A DNA stretch of 64,000 nucleotides from Caprella mutica (Eukaryota; Arthropoda; Malacostraca; Amphipoda; Caprellidae), in assembly GCA_947561585.1 (NCBI GenBank), contig CANNZV010001030.1, forward strand, positions 246,350-310,349, in the 5' to 3' direction. Under the pieces are notes generated by a model that was not told where the DNA came from, ran no database searches, and saw only the letters and a list, made by a program, of their open reading frames with translations. Each line of letters begins with the position of its first letter. Position 1 is the stretch's first letter. Below, piece after piece: positions 9,861 through 20,560 of this stretch. A program made the translations under genes and the position numbers.

Positions 9861-12820
9861 GTAGTGATTAGTACTATTAGAGTAAAATGGTTATAACGCC
9901 TTGGAAGATTCAGTGGAATGTAAAGTTTGAACCAAGATGAGCATAATAGCCTAAAATGTACAATTGAGTTTTACTCTTATCCTACCTTGAGAGAATTTCT
10001 CGATGTGGGTGCTTTCCTTCATACTTGGAAAATAGAAAATATTACTCTATTTCTTTGGCTTGCAGACTGGCTTTCATGCTCTCTGTACCTCTTCAAACTC
10101 TCTCAGATGTTTCTAAATTATAAAAAGTGGTGGTTCTCCCATTATCTGGTTTTTGTGAACTCACGAAGAAGAGTTTTTTTGTAAAATTCGTGTTATTGAA
10201 AACTCGGTCACTTTCGCTTCAGTTGTCGTACTATTTTTTGTCACAACTCACAATTTAATTTGATGGCCTCTGTTATTAAGTTTTCTAAACTGTGCTGAAT
10301 TTCTGCATTTGTTGCGGTTTTCTCCTGTTTCTTGAATACTTCATAGTCCTGAGTATAGTGATTGAGTCTCCTTACCTTAGTGGTGAAACTTCTGTCATTA
10401 GAGTTCCAATCATTTGCTCTTCGATGTCAATTAATGTATCCTTAAAATTGTCAATAAGTTTCAGAAAATAAGTTTAAAATCACCGTAATTAAGTCTCGAT
10501 TAGTTTACCTCATGCGTATTTTAGTTCATTCTGTCTCTGATGACTCTGTGTCGTTTTATAATGATTTTTTTAAAGAGCAATAATAGAAGAAATTGAAATA
10601 AATCTAAATTATGAATAGTAAAATGTGTAGTGAAAAAAATTAGAATCTATCAAAATCACTAACCTTATAAATCACACGTAACATTCGCAGTTTTGACATG
10701 TGTTGCAATTTACATAACATGGGATTTGATCGGATCTCTGGTCTGAGATATAAATAAAACTTGTTAGTTATTTGTTACATGCTGCTTTAACAAATTAGAA
10801 GTATACATTTTGTCACTATCCAGACCAAGCATGATTGTGGTTTATTTTTTAAAACACGTGCTAACATTTAAATAAAACCCCTTAATATAATACTGTTGAA
10901 ATAATATAAATGTAATATTAAATATTACATTTGAAACAATAGTTACATATATAGTACATCCCTCTCAAATTCCAATTCAGATAGCATATAGATATTTCAA
11001 TTAAAAAAGTCACTTTAGGTTGGTTATTAATTTATACCGAGAGATATTTTGAACACTTGGGTAAAATTAATCCAAAGATAAATTATTAATATCTATTTTT
11101 ATCTAAAGAAAGATTATATTATCATTTAATCAATATCTTCTCTATGTATAATAAAATGATTTTAATTCCCTTTATCATCATAAACGCTTTATCGTTCTTG
11201 TAATATTCAGTCATTCGAACCAACTACCTTTGAAAACAGGGCCACTGAAAATAAGGGTTACTATTGTGGTAGTTCTTAAATTTGTCCCTGTCTTCTACTC
11301 ATCTTATCGATGTTGCGGATGATTTTTCTTCATCAGACTCACAAACTCTACTCTCTTCTCTCTCTCTTGCTTATATTGCTCTGACTGCTATTGCATCAGA
11401 AAACTTTCTGTACGGGGGGGTGTGGGGTAAAATAATCTATGTAGTTGGTTAGTAAGTGATTCACAATATTTACACATTGCCAATAAATTCATATTGATTG
11501 AGTACTCTGGAATCGAATTAAAGGCTCGACATAGTAAATTAGAAAGTCTAATCAACAACAACTGAAATAGTTCTTCCAATCTAATCATTATAATAAGTAT
11601 TACTTATCATTTGTGTGATGATTATTGAAGACAAGATTTCTTTGCAGTAAATCTATCAAATTGTACACGAGTTTTTCCGCCAGTTTCTTTCATTCCCACA
11701 ATGTTAGCATGGAGACAACACGTACATATATCTTCGGGTTATTTTTAGAGTTAGACTTATGGAAATCTTTCTCAAGTTCAGTTTGTTTATAATTATATAT
11801 TTATCAAATATTATTAACTATTGTTTATTTACGAGGATAAACTGATAATTTGCACACGTTAATGGAGTTACAGTTTGCTGTTTCGTAACAATAATGGTTA
11901 TCTAGGTATTTAAACTATACGTATATTGCTATTAATGTTAACAATATCGACAGTTTATGTGCTCCTGCCTATCTTATCAGCTCAATGAAATAGAACTCCT
12001 GAGATAAAGAATGTAAACTCTCTAACCTTTCTCTCACCAATTTTAAGACTGCTTCACACAGATCGTATGCTATTCTAAAAAATATATAAATTAAATTTTT
12101 TCAACTTGTCACATTTATTCCCATGCATGTAAACAATGAAGACAACTGTAAACTATTTAGGCTACTATTCTTAATTAATTAGAAACGTAATAAACTTGTA
12201 GATATTGGTAAATAGAAATGTAAACAGGGGATTAACAAACTTGCGTCCACTAAATTCTACTCATTTCTTTACCCGGCAATAGACTCCAAAGCACGGAATA
12301 TATTTTCCAAAGCTCTCTCCGTTCACATCACAGGTGTTTATTTTTGGCAGCGGTGTGCCACAGCGTTTGCTACTTCTTTAGGTGACTGTAGTTGTGTAGT
12401 CCACGTGAACACATAGTGCTCTGGGTACGACAAACACGTCCATGCCTGCTGATAGAGCTGCCCAATACGGCATATTGGGTGGATCGGCACTCGCGCTATG
12501 CCAAACTACTGCTGAAACAACTGGCAATAGCTATCACCTTAGCCCATTATTATCGTAACTCCTGTGTAGAAAATAATGATTTGAATATGTAGCTAGTGAA
12601 AATAGGTTTTTTTCCTCATGTGTGTACAATTTTTTATCAAAAACAGACATGCTGGAGTATTTTTTTCCTGCTTATCTCTACTGTTAACCAGGAGGTGAAA
12701 TAGGAGTTATTTTGAGGGCGATGGTACAGTGAGGAACAGGACAGGATGACCGTTCAAAAAAGTAGTCTATTCCCCCAGTATCTGAGTAGACTGAGACTGT
12801 TATAGGTCAAACTTACATTC
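9860..12820. other. no gene seen
   Basis: About 3 kb of AT-rich sequence without recognisable protein or RNA signals. Small G-run and A/T microsatellites only (for example the G run near 11403). Open frames here (such as 9927-10184) show no motif. Confidence 0.4.
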
Positions 12821-12834
12821 AAAAGAGAGTTGTT

Positions 12835-13026
12835 AAATGTCTGTCGCCAGCCACTGAGGCATAGAGTGAGCAGTGTTGCCAGCACACTGCCAGTATAGCC
12901 TCAGTCGCAGTGTAGTGAGTTTGGCAGGTGTGAGTGTCTCTGTAGTTAGTGGGGTATTTGACCACCTTAGTGCCTGCCCACAGGATAACGCACTCTCCTC
13001 CTCTTCATATTCCACATATATCAATT
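12835..13026 (+). other. candidate 5' non-coding exon of the PPP1R3 gene
   Basis: A locally GC-richer segment ends in a strong splice-donor match, GTAAGTAAAG, at 13027-13036. The PPP1R3 coding exon at 15658 begins immediately after a splice acceptor, so at least one upstream exon is required, and this is the best donor I noticed in the preceding 3 kb. No TATA box or start site is evident. It is a guess from position and donor quality; transcript data would decide. Confidence 0.25.
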
Positions 13027-13460
13027 GTAAGTAAAGGGGGGGGGGGGGACATTGCTAGGGAATGTTTTGGCTCCGGCTTTTCTCTGGATGCCAAACTGAC
13101 TTTCTCATTTTTTTTTCTAAATTTTTCTGCTTATTCCATTTAATACATCAATCTTTTTGTCGAGTTTTCATGTAATAACTCATTTCTCAGTGTTTTTTTT
13201 TTTACCGGCTTACTGCCACAGTGTAGACTTCACAGAGACTATTTATGACAGTTTTCCCACAGCAGTACGTTTGGTCTAACAGTTATACTTTCAGAGTAAA
13301 CTCTTATTGGTGAAAAATATGCCATAGGAGGTGACTAGTACTAATTACCTATTTGTTATTATACTTAATTTTAAACTAATTTGCTTTAGTAATTTCTCCA
13401 AGTACTATCGCAATCCTAAAGCATCATCACTAGGATGATATTACCGACCCAGTGCGAGTT

Positions 13461-13511
13461 ATGGTGGGGCCATAGAAGATTAAGTGTGTCCCTCTTCTAT
13501 GGCCCCGCCAT
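13461..13511. repeat. hairpin with 19-bp stem
   Basis: Arms 13461-13479 (ATGGTGGGGCCATAGAAGA) and 13493-13511 pair with one T/C difference that still allows G-U pairing, around a 13-base loop. CCCAG before and CTGGG after extend the fold. It could be a small MITE or a pre-miRNA-like hairpin; nothing proves transcription. Confidence 0.6.
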
Positions 13512-13780
13512 ACCTTTCTGCCTGGGCACCTGTCAGAACTCTGTCAGATATTCTTAATTCATTGCCTCGTTCTTTTCTATTCGCCATGACTGTAGCTGGT
13601 GAAGCCTCTGCCTTTATCGGGTAAAGGCATCTCATTGGTGAACGCTTTCAGTGAACTTCTTGCCGGTAATAAATAACTTTATATCGCTCTTTAGTTTCAG
13701 TATCTGCACATTTTTCACTAGACGGTTTTTTTAATTATTCACAACAAATTAAACATAAAATGTTGAAATACACTTTTTTA

Positions 13781-13988
13781 TGCTCATTCTATACGAGCAG
13801 ATAAAACGACGCGTTTTCACCGCACAGTTTACCCTCCTCAATAAATCACCGATGAATGAATGAATGGAAGGCGGTAGAAACGTTGGTATAGACTCCAAAT
13901 TTGCTCTCCATTCATTTAACCGTGACTAATTTTGAGGCGTAAACTGTGCTGTGAAAACGCGACGTTTTATCTGATAGTAAAGAATGGG
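13781..13988. mobile_element. fold-back MITE
   Basis: Arms 13798-13832 and 13939-13973 are inverted copies over 35 bp with two mismatches (CAGATAAAACGNCGCGTTTT). Pairing continues outward to about 13781/13988 and inward to the ATGAATGG/CCATTCAT segments. Non-coding and GC-spiked relative to its surroundings, as expected for a MITE. Superfamily not assignable. Confidence 0.6.
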
Positions 13989-14376
13989 CCTAAGATTTGA
14001 AAAATAATAAGTAGTAATAAGCCTAAATTAGTTAATTTGTGAACTAGAAGGTGTTACGTAACCCAAAGTTTACTATTTCTGAGTATGTTTTTTGAAATCT
14101 ATGAGCGAATTGTTTGACCGGCATTTAACTGGAGATTGTATTTTGAAATAAGTTCAATTGAGTGATAACGCATGTTGACTTCCCTAGTTTGAAGTATGTG
14201 AGAATCAGTGTTATGGGAAAATTAGCTACGATTCCATTTGCTATGTGTCCTTGTGTTCAATTTTTCTATCCTAGTAGCTCTTGTTTGTTTCTACTTCATT
14301 TCCTTCATCTAAAGTCAATAAGGAATCTTTGGCTTGTGATTTGTGTGCTAGGGTACTGCTGTGTGTGACTGTCCCC

Positions 14377-14460
14377 AGCACACTGACTGTACACCCAGCA
14401 CACTTACTGTACAGTGTACACCCAGCAAACTGACTAGCACACCTGTTACTCTGCCAGTAC
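14377..14460. repeat. short imperfect tandem repeat CCCAGCACACTGACTGTACA
   Basis: About three imperfect copies of a 20-23 bp unit (CCCAGCA[CA]ACTGACT...). Confidence 0.55.
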
Positions 14461-14659
14461 ATTGACATCTTCCATCTCTCACTCTGTAAGGTTGAACTCA
14501 GCTTAGTTGCATCATGTCACGTATTCTGCCCCTGAAAATATTCATGATTCCATTTTTTCTCGTGTCTTGGTTTATATCATATTATATATTCGTATTTCTC
14601 TCTCCAGTATTCTTTAAAGTTTCACGTTGACTACTTATTTTTGTATACATTTCATAACA

Positions 14660-14702
14660 TTTGTACCACTATGTGTATTACTGATAGACGAAGTGGTACA
14701 AA
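14660..14702. repeat. 11-bp stem hairpin TTTGTACCACT
   Basis: TTTGTACCACT at 14660-14670 and its exact complement AGTGGTACAAA at 14692-14702 flank a 21-base loop. Confidence 0.5.
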
Positions 14703-15651
14703 TATATACCACCACTGATATTTTACACCCGAATTAAATCGTGACAATGTGAATTACAATTATAGAAGTGTTTCTATCATACAGACAATATCAATAGGTA
14801 CACACAGAGATGCTCAGCTTTCTTCGCTGTTGTGGGACATTAGTTACTAAAGCAATAACATATCTTGTGATTTTGGAAACGTTAGTTAGGCCAGACTCCA
14901 TTTTGAGCATACGTAGTATATGACTTTTCTCTATTTTTAGCAATCGATGTAATGTTCGGTCGATGCTCTTCTATTTTAGGACAATCTCCTAAGTGTGTGT
15001 TTCATTTTTTTGTTGTCATTGTTTTAATAATGGTAAAGATAAACCCCTTTATTATATAGTTAAATTATGTACGCATGTTCAATTAGCTTAAGCATGTTCT
15101 TGAAATGTTCTCAAGTTCTTTTTTCTGTCAATGATAAGTTAGTTAAATATGTTGCGAGAGTGTGCCAACTCATACCTTGGCAGTAGAGAGAGTCTCTGGT
15201 CCCTGTATCTAACGGAACTATTATTATTATTTACGCAACTATTTGTAATCTTAGCACCTAGAAATGTATAACCTTCATTTATCTAAACTATATTAATAGA
15301 ATTAAACCGACTGTACTTAGTATTTTGAACCTGCCGTGACTGTCAATTAAAATGAGATCATTTGGATTGAATTTGAATGTATAATAAATAGAAATAGATG
15401 TAATTTATAAATAGTATAATGGATGTATATTTAATATTATAATTAGAAAGTGACCGTTGGTCGTGCCTTTCTAGTAATAGCTACATTGAGTAGATTTCTT
15501 TTTAGATGTGACTTATTGCATTCAATTGAATATCTATTGATGATGAACTAAAATTCTCTCCTGAACTAAAAGTGTAATTAGTGTCTTAAAAAATGAACTG
15601 ATAGCATCTTTTTGCCTCTCATTGTAACGGTGTTGTTTGCCATGTTCTCAG

Positions 15652-15745
15652 GTCCTGATGTCAGCTTGCACAATGTCTAGCGATTATGGAGCCGAACTAC
15701 TTCTCGGCACCTCGCCTGTTTTAACATCAACCTTCCAGACAGCCG
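15652..15745 (+). CDS. PPP1R3 coding exon 1 (coding from 15658)
   Basis: Bounded by acceptor TTCTCAG (ending 15651) and donor G|GTAACT (15746). Codes for 29 residues plus one base of a Gly codon (phase 1). The N-terminus includes S-S-D-Y-G-A-E-L-L-L-G. Confidence 0.8.
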
Positions 15746-17410
15746 GTAACTATCTCATAGTTGCAATGGTTAAAATGAATGCTACTGTACTTCCCTAACT
15801 AGAAACATTAGCTATTGCCAATGCCGTGTGTTTCGTTTCAGGTGCGTCCTGTTTCACAGACTATTCAAGGTGCAGTGCCAGTCCTGGAATGGGAATGCTA
15901 TGGGATAATAACGCTCAAGTCACTACTTCAAAGTCTCCATATTATTCAGCAGCAGATTCCTTGGTGGAACAGTTTGCAGACCTTAGAACTTCTAACAAAT
16001 TTAGCGATAGAAATAATTACGCTAGAACTGGATCTCTTAGAAGAAGCAAAAAGTTAGACCGATTAAAAAGAGAGCTGGCGATAGAATTTAAACCTCTCCT
16101 CCTCACAAATCCTAGTAAATCGTGCCTCAGACAAATAGAAGAGCAGGTAAGACAATAATGTTATCAGTGTCAGCAATCAGTTAGTGTTATCATCTAGATA
16201 GTTGCGTGTCAATGACTCAAATACCTCGTAATAGATCTTACTTCATGCACAATCTATTTTGAAGTTAATATGTGTACCAGCAGGAAGATGCATCCCTAGC
16301 GCTGTCACCAAGCAAAGAGAAGAAGAAGGTTAGCTTTGCTGACGCTCTGGGCAGACAGTTAGCCCAGATAAAACTGATAAGGGAGAGACCAGACTGTCCA
16401 CCCCTTTGGTCTCAGGACTTTATTGAAAAGGTGAGCATTTGCTTGTCTCTCTATTAAACTCTAAATGAAACAAATCTCTATTTTACTAATAAACATTTAG
16501 CCTCAATTCTCCTAATTATTTCGTTGTTGCTGTTTAAAAGTGTAGATTTGTGGCTCAATGTACCCTTCTCGTTGTCAGGTGACTGGAGGTCTGCCTCCCG
16601 AATCTCCTACGAAGGAGTGGGAGTTGTCCTTCGCTCAGCCTGTCTCTAACTACATTAGCTTCAAGAACAAACTAGACACTGACTTCGTGACGCTGGAGAA
16701 CGCTGTCATCGATGCAACCAAGAAAGTCATCAAGGGAACCATTTCTGTAAGTAGAGTAGCTACTCTTTATTATTTTACCTAATTAAAGTAGACTCAAAAA
16801 GCTGTAGAATAATTTACAGCAGAAAATATTCAAATGACTATTCAATGAAAATGTATTGAGTTGATTTAATCTCACTCAAATGCTACCTAGTCCCTTAATT
16901 AGTTTAGAGATGTTGTGCCTACTTTGGTTGTAATTAGTAAAACTCAGTGCTATTTAGAATTTGTTAATAAATATCGTGACTGTCATTTCTAATTCACACC
17001 ATTTTGTTTTTTCTCTCTAGGTTCGTAACATCTCCTTCCACAAAGAAGTGACTGTGAGGTACAGCGTTAACAGTTGGCAAAGCACTTCCGACTGCACTGC
17101 CCTCTACGTCCCCTCCCCCATAACATCATCAGCTTACGACCTCTACGACAGATTCTCCTTCGAATTTCCTCTCCCCAGTGTTCCTACCTCCGACAAAATA
17201 GAGTTCTGTATTCGCTTTGCGAGCAATGGCACGGAATATTGGGACAATAACGGAGGTCGTAACTACACAGTCGTGTCTTTCCGATCTAAAAATAACCTGA
17301 ATATCTCGAGTGCTCGGCGAGATGAGGCCTACAGATCGCAAATTCAGAACAACTCAGAGTTCGCCTTTTGGAATGTACCGTCAGCGTCCAGTGACTCCCC
17401 CTACTGGTGA
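15658..17410 (+). CDS. glycogen-targeting PP1 regulatory subunit (PPP1R3 / Gbs family), five coding exons
   Basis: It tethers protein phosphatase 1 catalytic subunit to glycogen, promoting dephosphorylation of glycogen synthase and phosphorylase; this role is established for the family. Coding exons are 15658-15745, 15842-16146, 16281-16430, 16579-16746 and 17021-17410. All introns are GT-AG and short (96, 134, 148, 274 bp). Lengths sum to 1101 nt: 366 residues and TGA. Residues about 145-150 are K-K-K-V-S-F, the RVxF PP1-docking motif, followed by A-D-A-L-G as in animal homologues. Residues about 200-325 form a CBM21 domain, with W256 and the W-D-N-N-G-G-R-N-Y block at 311-319 typical of glycogen binding. 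ATG 15658 was chosen as the first in-frame Met; ATG 15673 is five codons on. GTC-CTG before the first ATG is open, so more N-terminal coding upstream cannot be excluded. No lesions were seen, so it is probably functional. Confidence 0.93.
15842..16146 (+). CDS. PPP1R3 coding exon 2
   Basis: Acceptor TTTCGTTTCAG ends at 15841; donor GTAAGA begins at 16147. It completes the split Gly codon and codes for a Ser/Asn-rich low-complexity linker ending in a basic stretch (L-R-R-S-K-K-L-D-R-L-K-R-E-L) and Q-I-E-E-Q. Ends in phase 0. Confidence 0.88.
16281..16430 (+). CDS. PPP1R3 coding exon 3, PP1-docking exon
   Basis: Fifty codons, phase 0 at both ends, followed by donor GTGAGC. It carries K-K-K-V-S-F-A-D-A-L-G (PP1 docking) and P-P-L-W-S-Q-D-F. 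The acceptor reads CCAGCAG, a NAGNAG tandem site: use of the second AG would drop one Gln codon. Confidence 0.9.
16579..16746 (+). CDS. PPP1R3 coding exon 4, start of CBM21
   Basis: Acceptor GTTGTCAG, donor GTAAGT; 56 codons, phase 0. Encodes F-A-Q-P-V-S-N-Y-I-S-F, the conserved entry of the CBM21 domain, through K-V-I-K-G-T-I-S. Confidence 0.92.
17021..17410 (+). CDS. PPP1R3 terminal coding exon, CBM21 core
   Basis: Acceptor TTCTCTCTAG; codes for V-R-N-I-S-F-H-K-E-V through the glycogen-binding W-D-N-N-G-G-R-N-Y block and ends with S-P-Y-W and TGA at 17408-17410. Confidence 0.93.
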   Translation, partial: VRNISFHKEVTVRYSVNSWQSTSDCTALYVPSPITSSAYDLYDRFSFEFPLPSVPTSDKIEFCIRFASNGTEYWDNNGGRNYTVVSFRSKNNLNISSARRDEAYRSQIQNNSEFAFWNVPSASSDSPYW

Positions 17411-18450
17411 TGCTCCACTCCGTGTCTCATCCGTCCTAGTGTCTCCTGGAGACGCATCATTCAGTGTACAGTGAAATAGACATTGCAACTGCTTTTAGAT
17501 AATTTTACTATAATGTCAGAAGATATTTCTGCCCAACTCCTACCTGTAGATTTACTTATTTATTTTCTAACAATTTGGGCTGTGAATGACATGGGATAAC
17601 TAGAGTGAAGTGTTATTCTTTGAACAAACTATTTTTCTACGTCTGAGATCACATTAGCTATTTGTTCACAACAAGAGGACGCGTCTGATACCTCTACAGT
17701 CACATGTAAGTACAAATACTCTATTATATTGACACCTTTTTCCTTGTCGTTCTGGCGACATTTCAAAGTAGTGACAATTGTCATTCATTTAGCTTATGAA
17801 GCAGGTACCGTACCCGGAAACTGCCTATGGTGGTAAAAAGAGATGGAGAATCAGTGTAACTCACTCAGTCATAACTTGTTTACTTGTCATTATTCTTATT
17901 ATTATATCTTAGTGCTTAAAGTTGTGGTTATGTAGTCAATAGCTTTGTGCTTTTGGGTATTACTTTTTCAAAGTTTGTTATGGTTATGGAAGCTGTTACT
18001 CTGGTTATGTAAATAACTAATTTCTAACTTCTGCTTCCATCATATTGATGTGGTAGTTTTTAACATGAGTTTGTTTCATAGGTTAGTTATGAAGATTAGG
18101 ATTTTCTAAATTACACCTGAACGAACAACCTTAACAATTGCAGTTGTGATGACCGATACGAATAGTAATGTTTACTATTTTAGGCAGTCTAGGAGAGGGT
18201 GGTCTCGGAAATTTCGTTGTCTGAATATTCGGTCTGGGAATGTCAGTCTCACAATTATAAATGGCCTCTCATCATAAATGGCCGTTATGTAGTTTTTTGT
18301 TGCACAATTCATGATTGTTTAATGACCTTATAATACATAATTGGAGATACATATAATTCATAAGTTTTATTTATACCTCAGACCGAAAATTCCGAGGCTG
18401 AATTTTTCGCTCAAATCTCATGTTAAATAAATGTCAACGTAATAATTTCA
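17411..18450 (+). other. probable 3' untranslated region of the PPP1R3 gene
   Basis: Non-coding sequence after the stop. AATAAA at 18426-18431, followed by a T/TG-rich tract (TTTTTTTTATTGTTGTTC), is a plausible polyadenylation signal. Another AATAAA at 23722-23727 with TTGGTTCTTC after it could serve a much longer 3' UTR. The choice cannot be made from sequence alone. Confidence 0.35.
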
Positions 18451-19571
18451 ATTTTTTTTATTGTTGTTCTTAAATTTATTTATTATAATATGAGACTGAA
18501 TTTTGTGAGAGAGTTTTCCTAGAACACTAGTAGGGAGATAGGTATGCATTGCACTAGTTAGTGGTAGAGAAGTGGTTAACATTAGTGCAAGCAATGCACA
18601 TGCCACTGTCCTTCAGCTCCACACTGTGTCCTTCGAAACTACTCACAGGACTGGTGTCCTTAATTTGATAGTCTGTCAGTCTAACTAGAAGTCTGTTAAG
18701 AACACTATACTAGTTTCCTCGTAAAAAGAACTAACTACTTTCTACAGAGACATTGCAACTCTTATGTCCTCAGTACCATTAATAGCAAACTCTTTCTATT
18801 GTCATGTCATGCCTATCGTATGTTCAAAAGATAATTAGATTATTATTCGTTAATTTGAACAAAAATGATATAAAGTTGATGCTTCAGAAGAGTAGCTACA
18901 TCATTGCTTTGAAAATTGAATGCATATACGGTAATTAACTATCATCCATACCTGCCCTTTGTTTCGTGATCTTCTTAAATCAGTTTTGAAATACTTGATC
19001 ATACAATAAAATGTATAACCTTCATTAGAGAAGAATTACCCAATCTCTTTAAAGTTTCGGTAACGTTTTTCTAGGAAAAGTCAAACAATACTGCGCCTTT
19101 CTCACGACTAATCCTTTGGCAAAGAAGATGGCTAATAACTGCATCATTTTCTGATAGCAATTAGCCATCTTAACTGGTTAGTTTGTAGCTGTGTCTGTAC
19201 ATATTTCTAATATCCATCTACTCGAAACTAGTGAACCCACCTAGCTCATAAAGGTACACTTTCTTCAAGAACACAAACAAGGTAACAAAATTCCAATTAA
19301 GATATACTCAATAGGTATGTGGTATGAGGGCAGTGTTCTCTACCCTCATCTTTGCGCTACATCCTCTCCATGTGTTTGTGTGTCTGTACGCACAGAGTTA
19401 GATTGGTCGTTTCCTCCTTCTTTGCTTCATAAGAAGAGAGTAACTGTACTTAGCTGATAAAGAGGAAGTGCAATGGGAAGTAGGGATATCTCTATAGGCT
19501 AAATATATACCGACATATATTGCAACTAATGCTATATTATTGTATGGAGTGTCATGTCGCACTGGGGAAGT
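18451..19571. other. no gene seen
   Basis: Non-repetitive AT-rich flank of the PPP1R3 gene; could be extended 3' UTR or intergenic DNA. Confidence 0.4.
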
Positions 19572-19800
19572 TACATGTCCAACATAACTAACTAATACAT
19601 GTCCAACATAACTAACTAATACATGTCCAACATAACTAACTAATACATGTCCAACATAACTAACTAATACATGTCCAACATAACTAACTAATACATGTCC
19701 AACATAACTAACTAATACATCTAACATAACTAACTAATACATGTCTAACATAACTAACTAATAGATGTCCAACATAACTAACTAATACATGTCTAACACA
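19572..19800. repeat. 24-bp minisatellite, about 9.5 copies
   Basis: The unit TACATGTCCAACATAACTAA plus CTAA repeats head to tail from 19572. One copy (from 19716) lacks two bases and later copies carry single substitutions. Because 24 is a multiple of three, the minus strand reads as an octapeptide repeat (H-V-L-V-S-Y-V-G) with no evidence of being a gene. Confidence 0.9.
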
Positions 19801-19876
19801 GGTAACAATCAACAAATATATAGTGAAAAGTTGTAACAAATAATTATATTTTGAAATAAATACATAAGTAAAATAC

Positions 19877-20560
19877 ACACCAATATCTTGCCTCACTCTA
19901 CTTTGTTATACTATATACACACCAATATCTTGCCTCACTCTACTTTATTATACACACCAATATCTTGCCTCACTCTACTTTATTATACACACCAATATCT
20001 TGCCTCACTCTACTTTATTATACACACCAATATCTTGCCTCACTCTACTTTGTTATACACACCAATATCTTGCCTCACTCTACTTTGTTATACACACCAA
20101 TATCTTGCCTCACTCTACTTTATTATACACACCAATATCTTGCCTCACTCTACTTTGTTATACACACCAATATCTTGCCTCACTCTACTTTGTTATACAC
20201 ACCAATATCTTGCCTCACTCTACTTTGTTATACACACCAATATCTTGCCTCACTCTACTTTATTATACACACCAATATCTTGCCTCACTCTACTTTATTA
20301 TACACACCAATATCTTGCCTCACTCTACTTTGTTATACACACCAATATCTTGCCTCACTCTACTTTGTTATACACACCAATATCTTGCCTCACTCTACTT
20401 TGTTATACACACCAATATCTTGCCTCACTCTACTTTGTTATACACACCAATATCTTGCCTCACTCTACTTTGTTATACACACCAATATCTTGCCTCACTC
20501 TACTTTATTATACACACCAATATCTTGCCTCACTCTACTTTGTTATACACACCAATATTT
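19877..20560. repeat. 35-bp minisatellite, 19 copies
   Basis: The unit CACTCTACTTTGTTATACAC plus ACCAATATCTTGCCT is repeated 19 times with almost no divergence except an A/G difference in TT[A/G]TTATAC. The first copy has a 7 bp insertion (CTATATA). The unit has no plus-strand stop in any frame and 35 is not a multiple of three, so all three plus frames stay open for over 200 codons; these are not genes. A strong candidate length-polymorphic locus. Confidence 0.95.

Noticed and set aside
12392..12592. 66-codon plus-strand frame
   Set aside because: No recognisable domain, no splice signals consistent with coding, length expected by chance.
19398..19896. Minus-strand frames with repeated H-V-L-V-S-Y-V-G
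   Set aside because: Translation of the 24-bp minisatellite.
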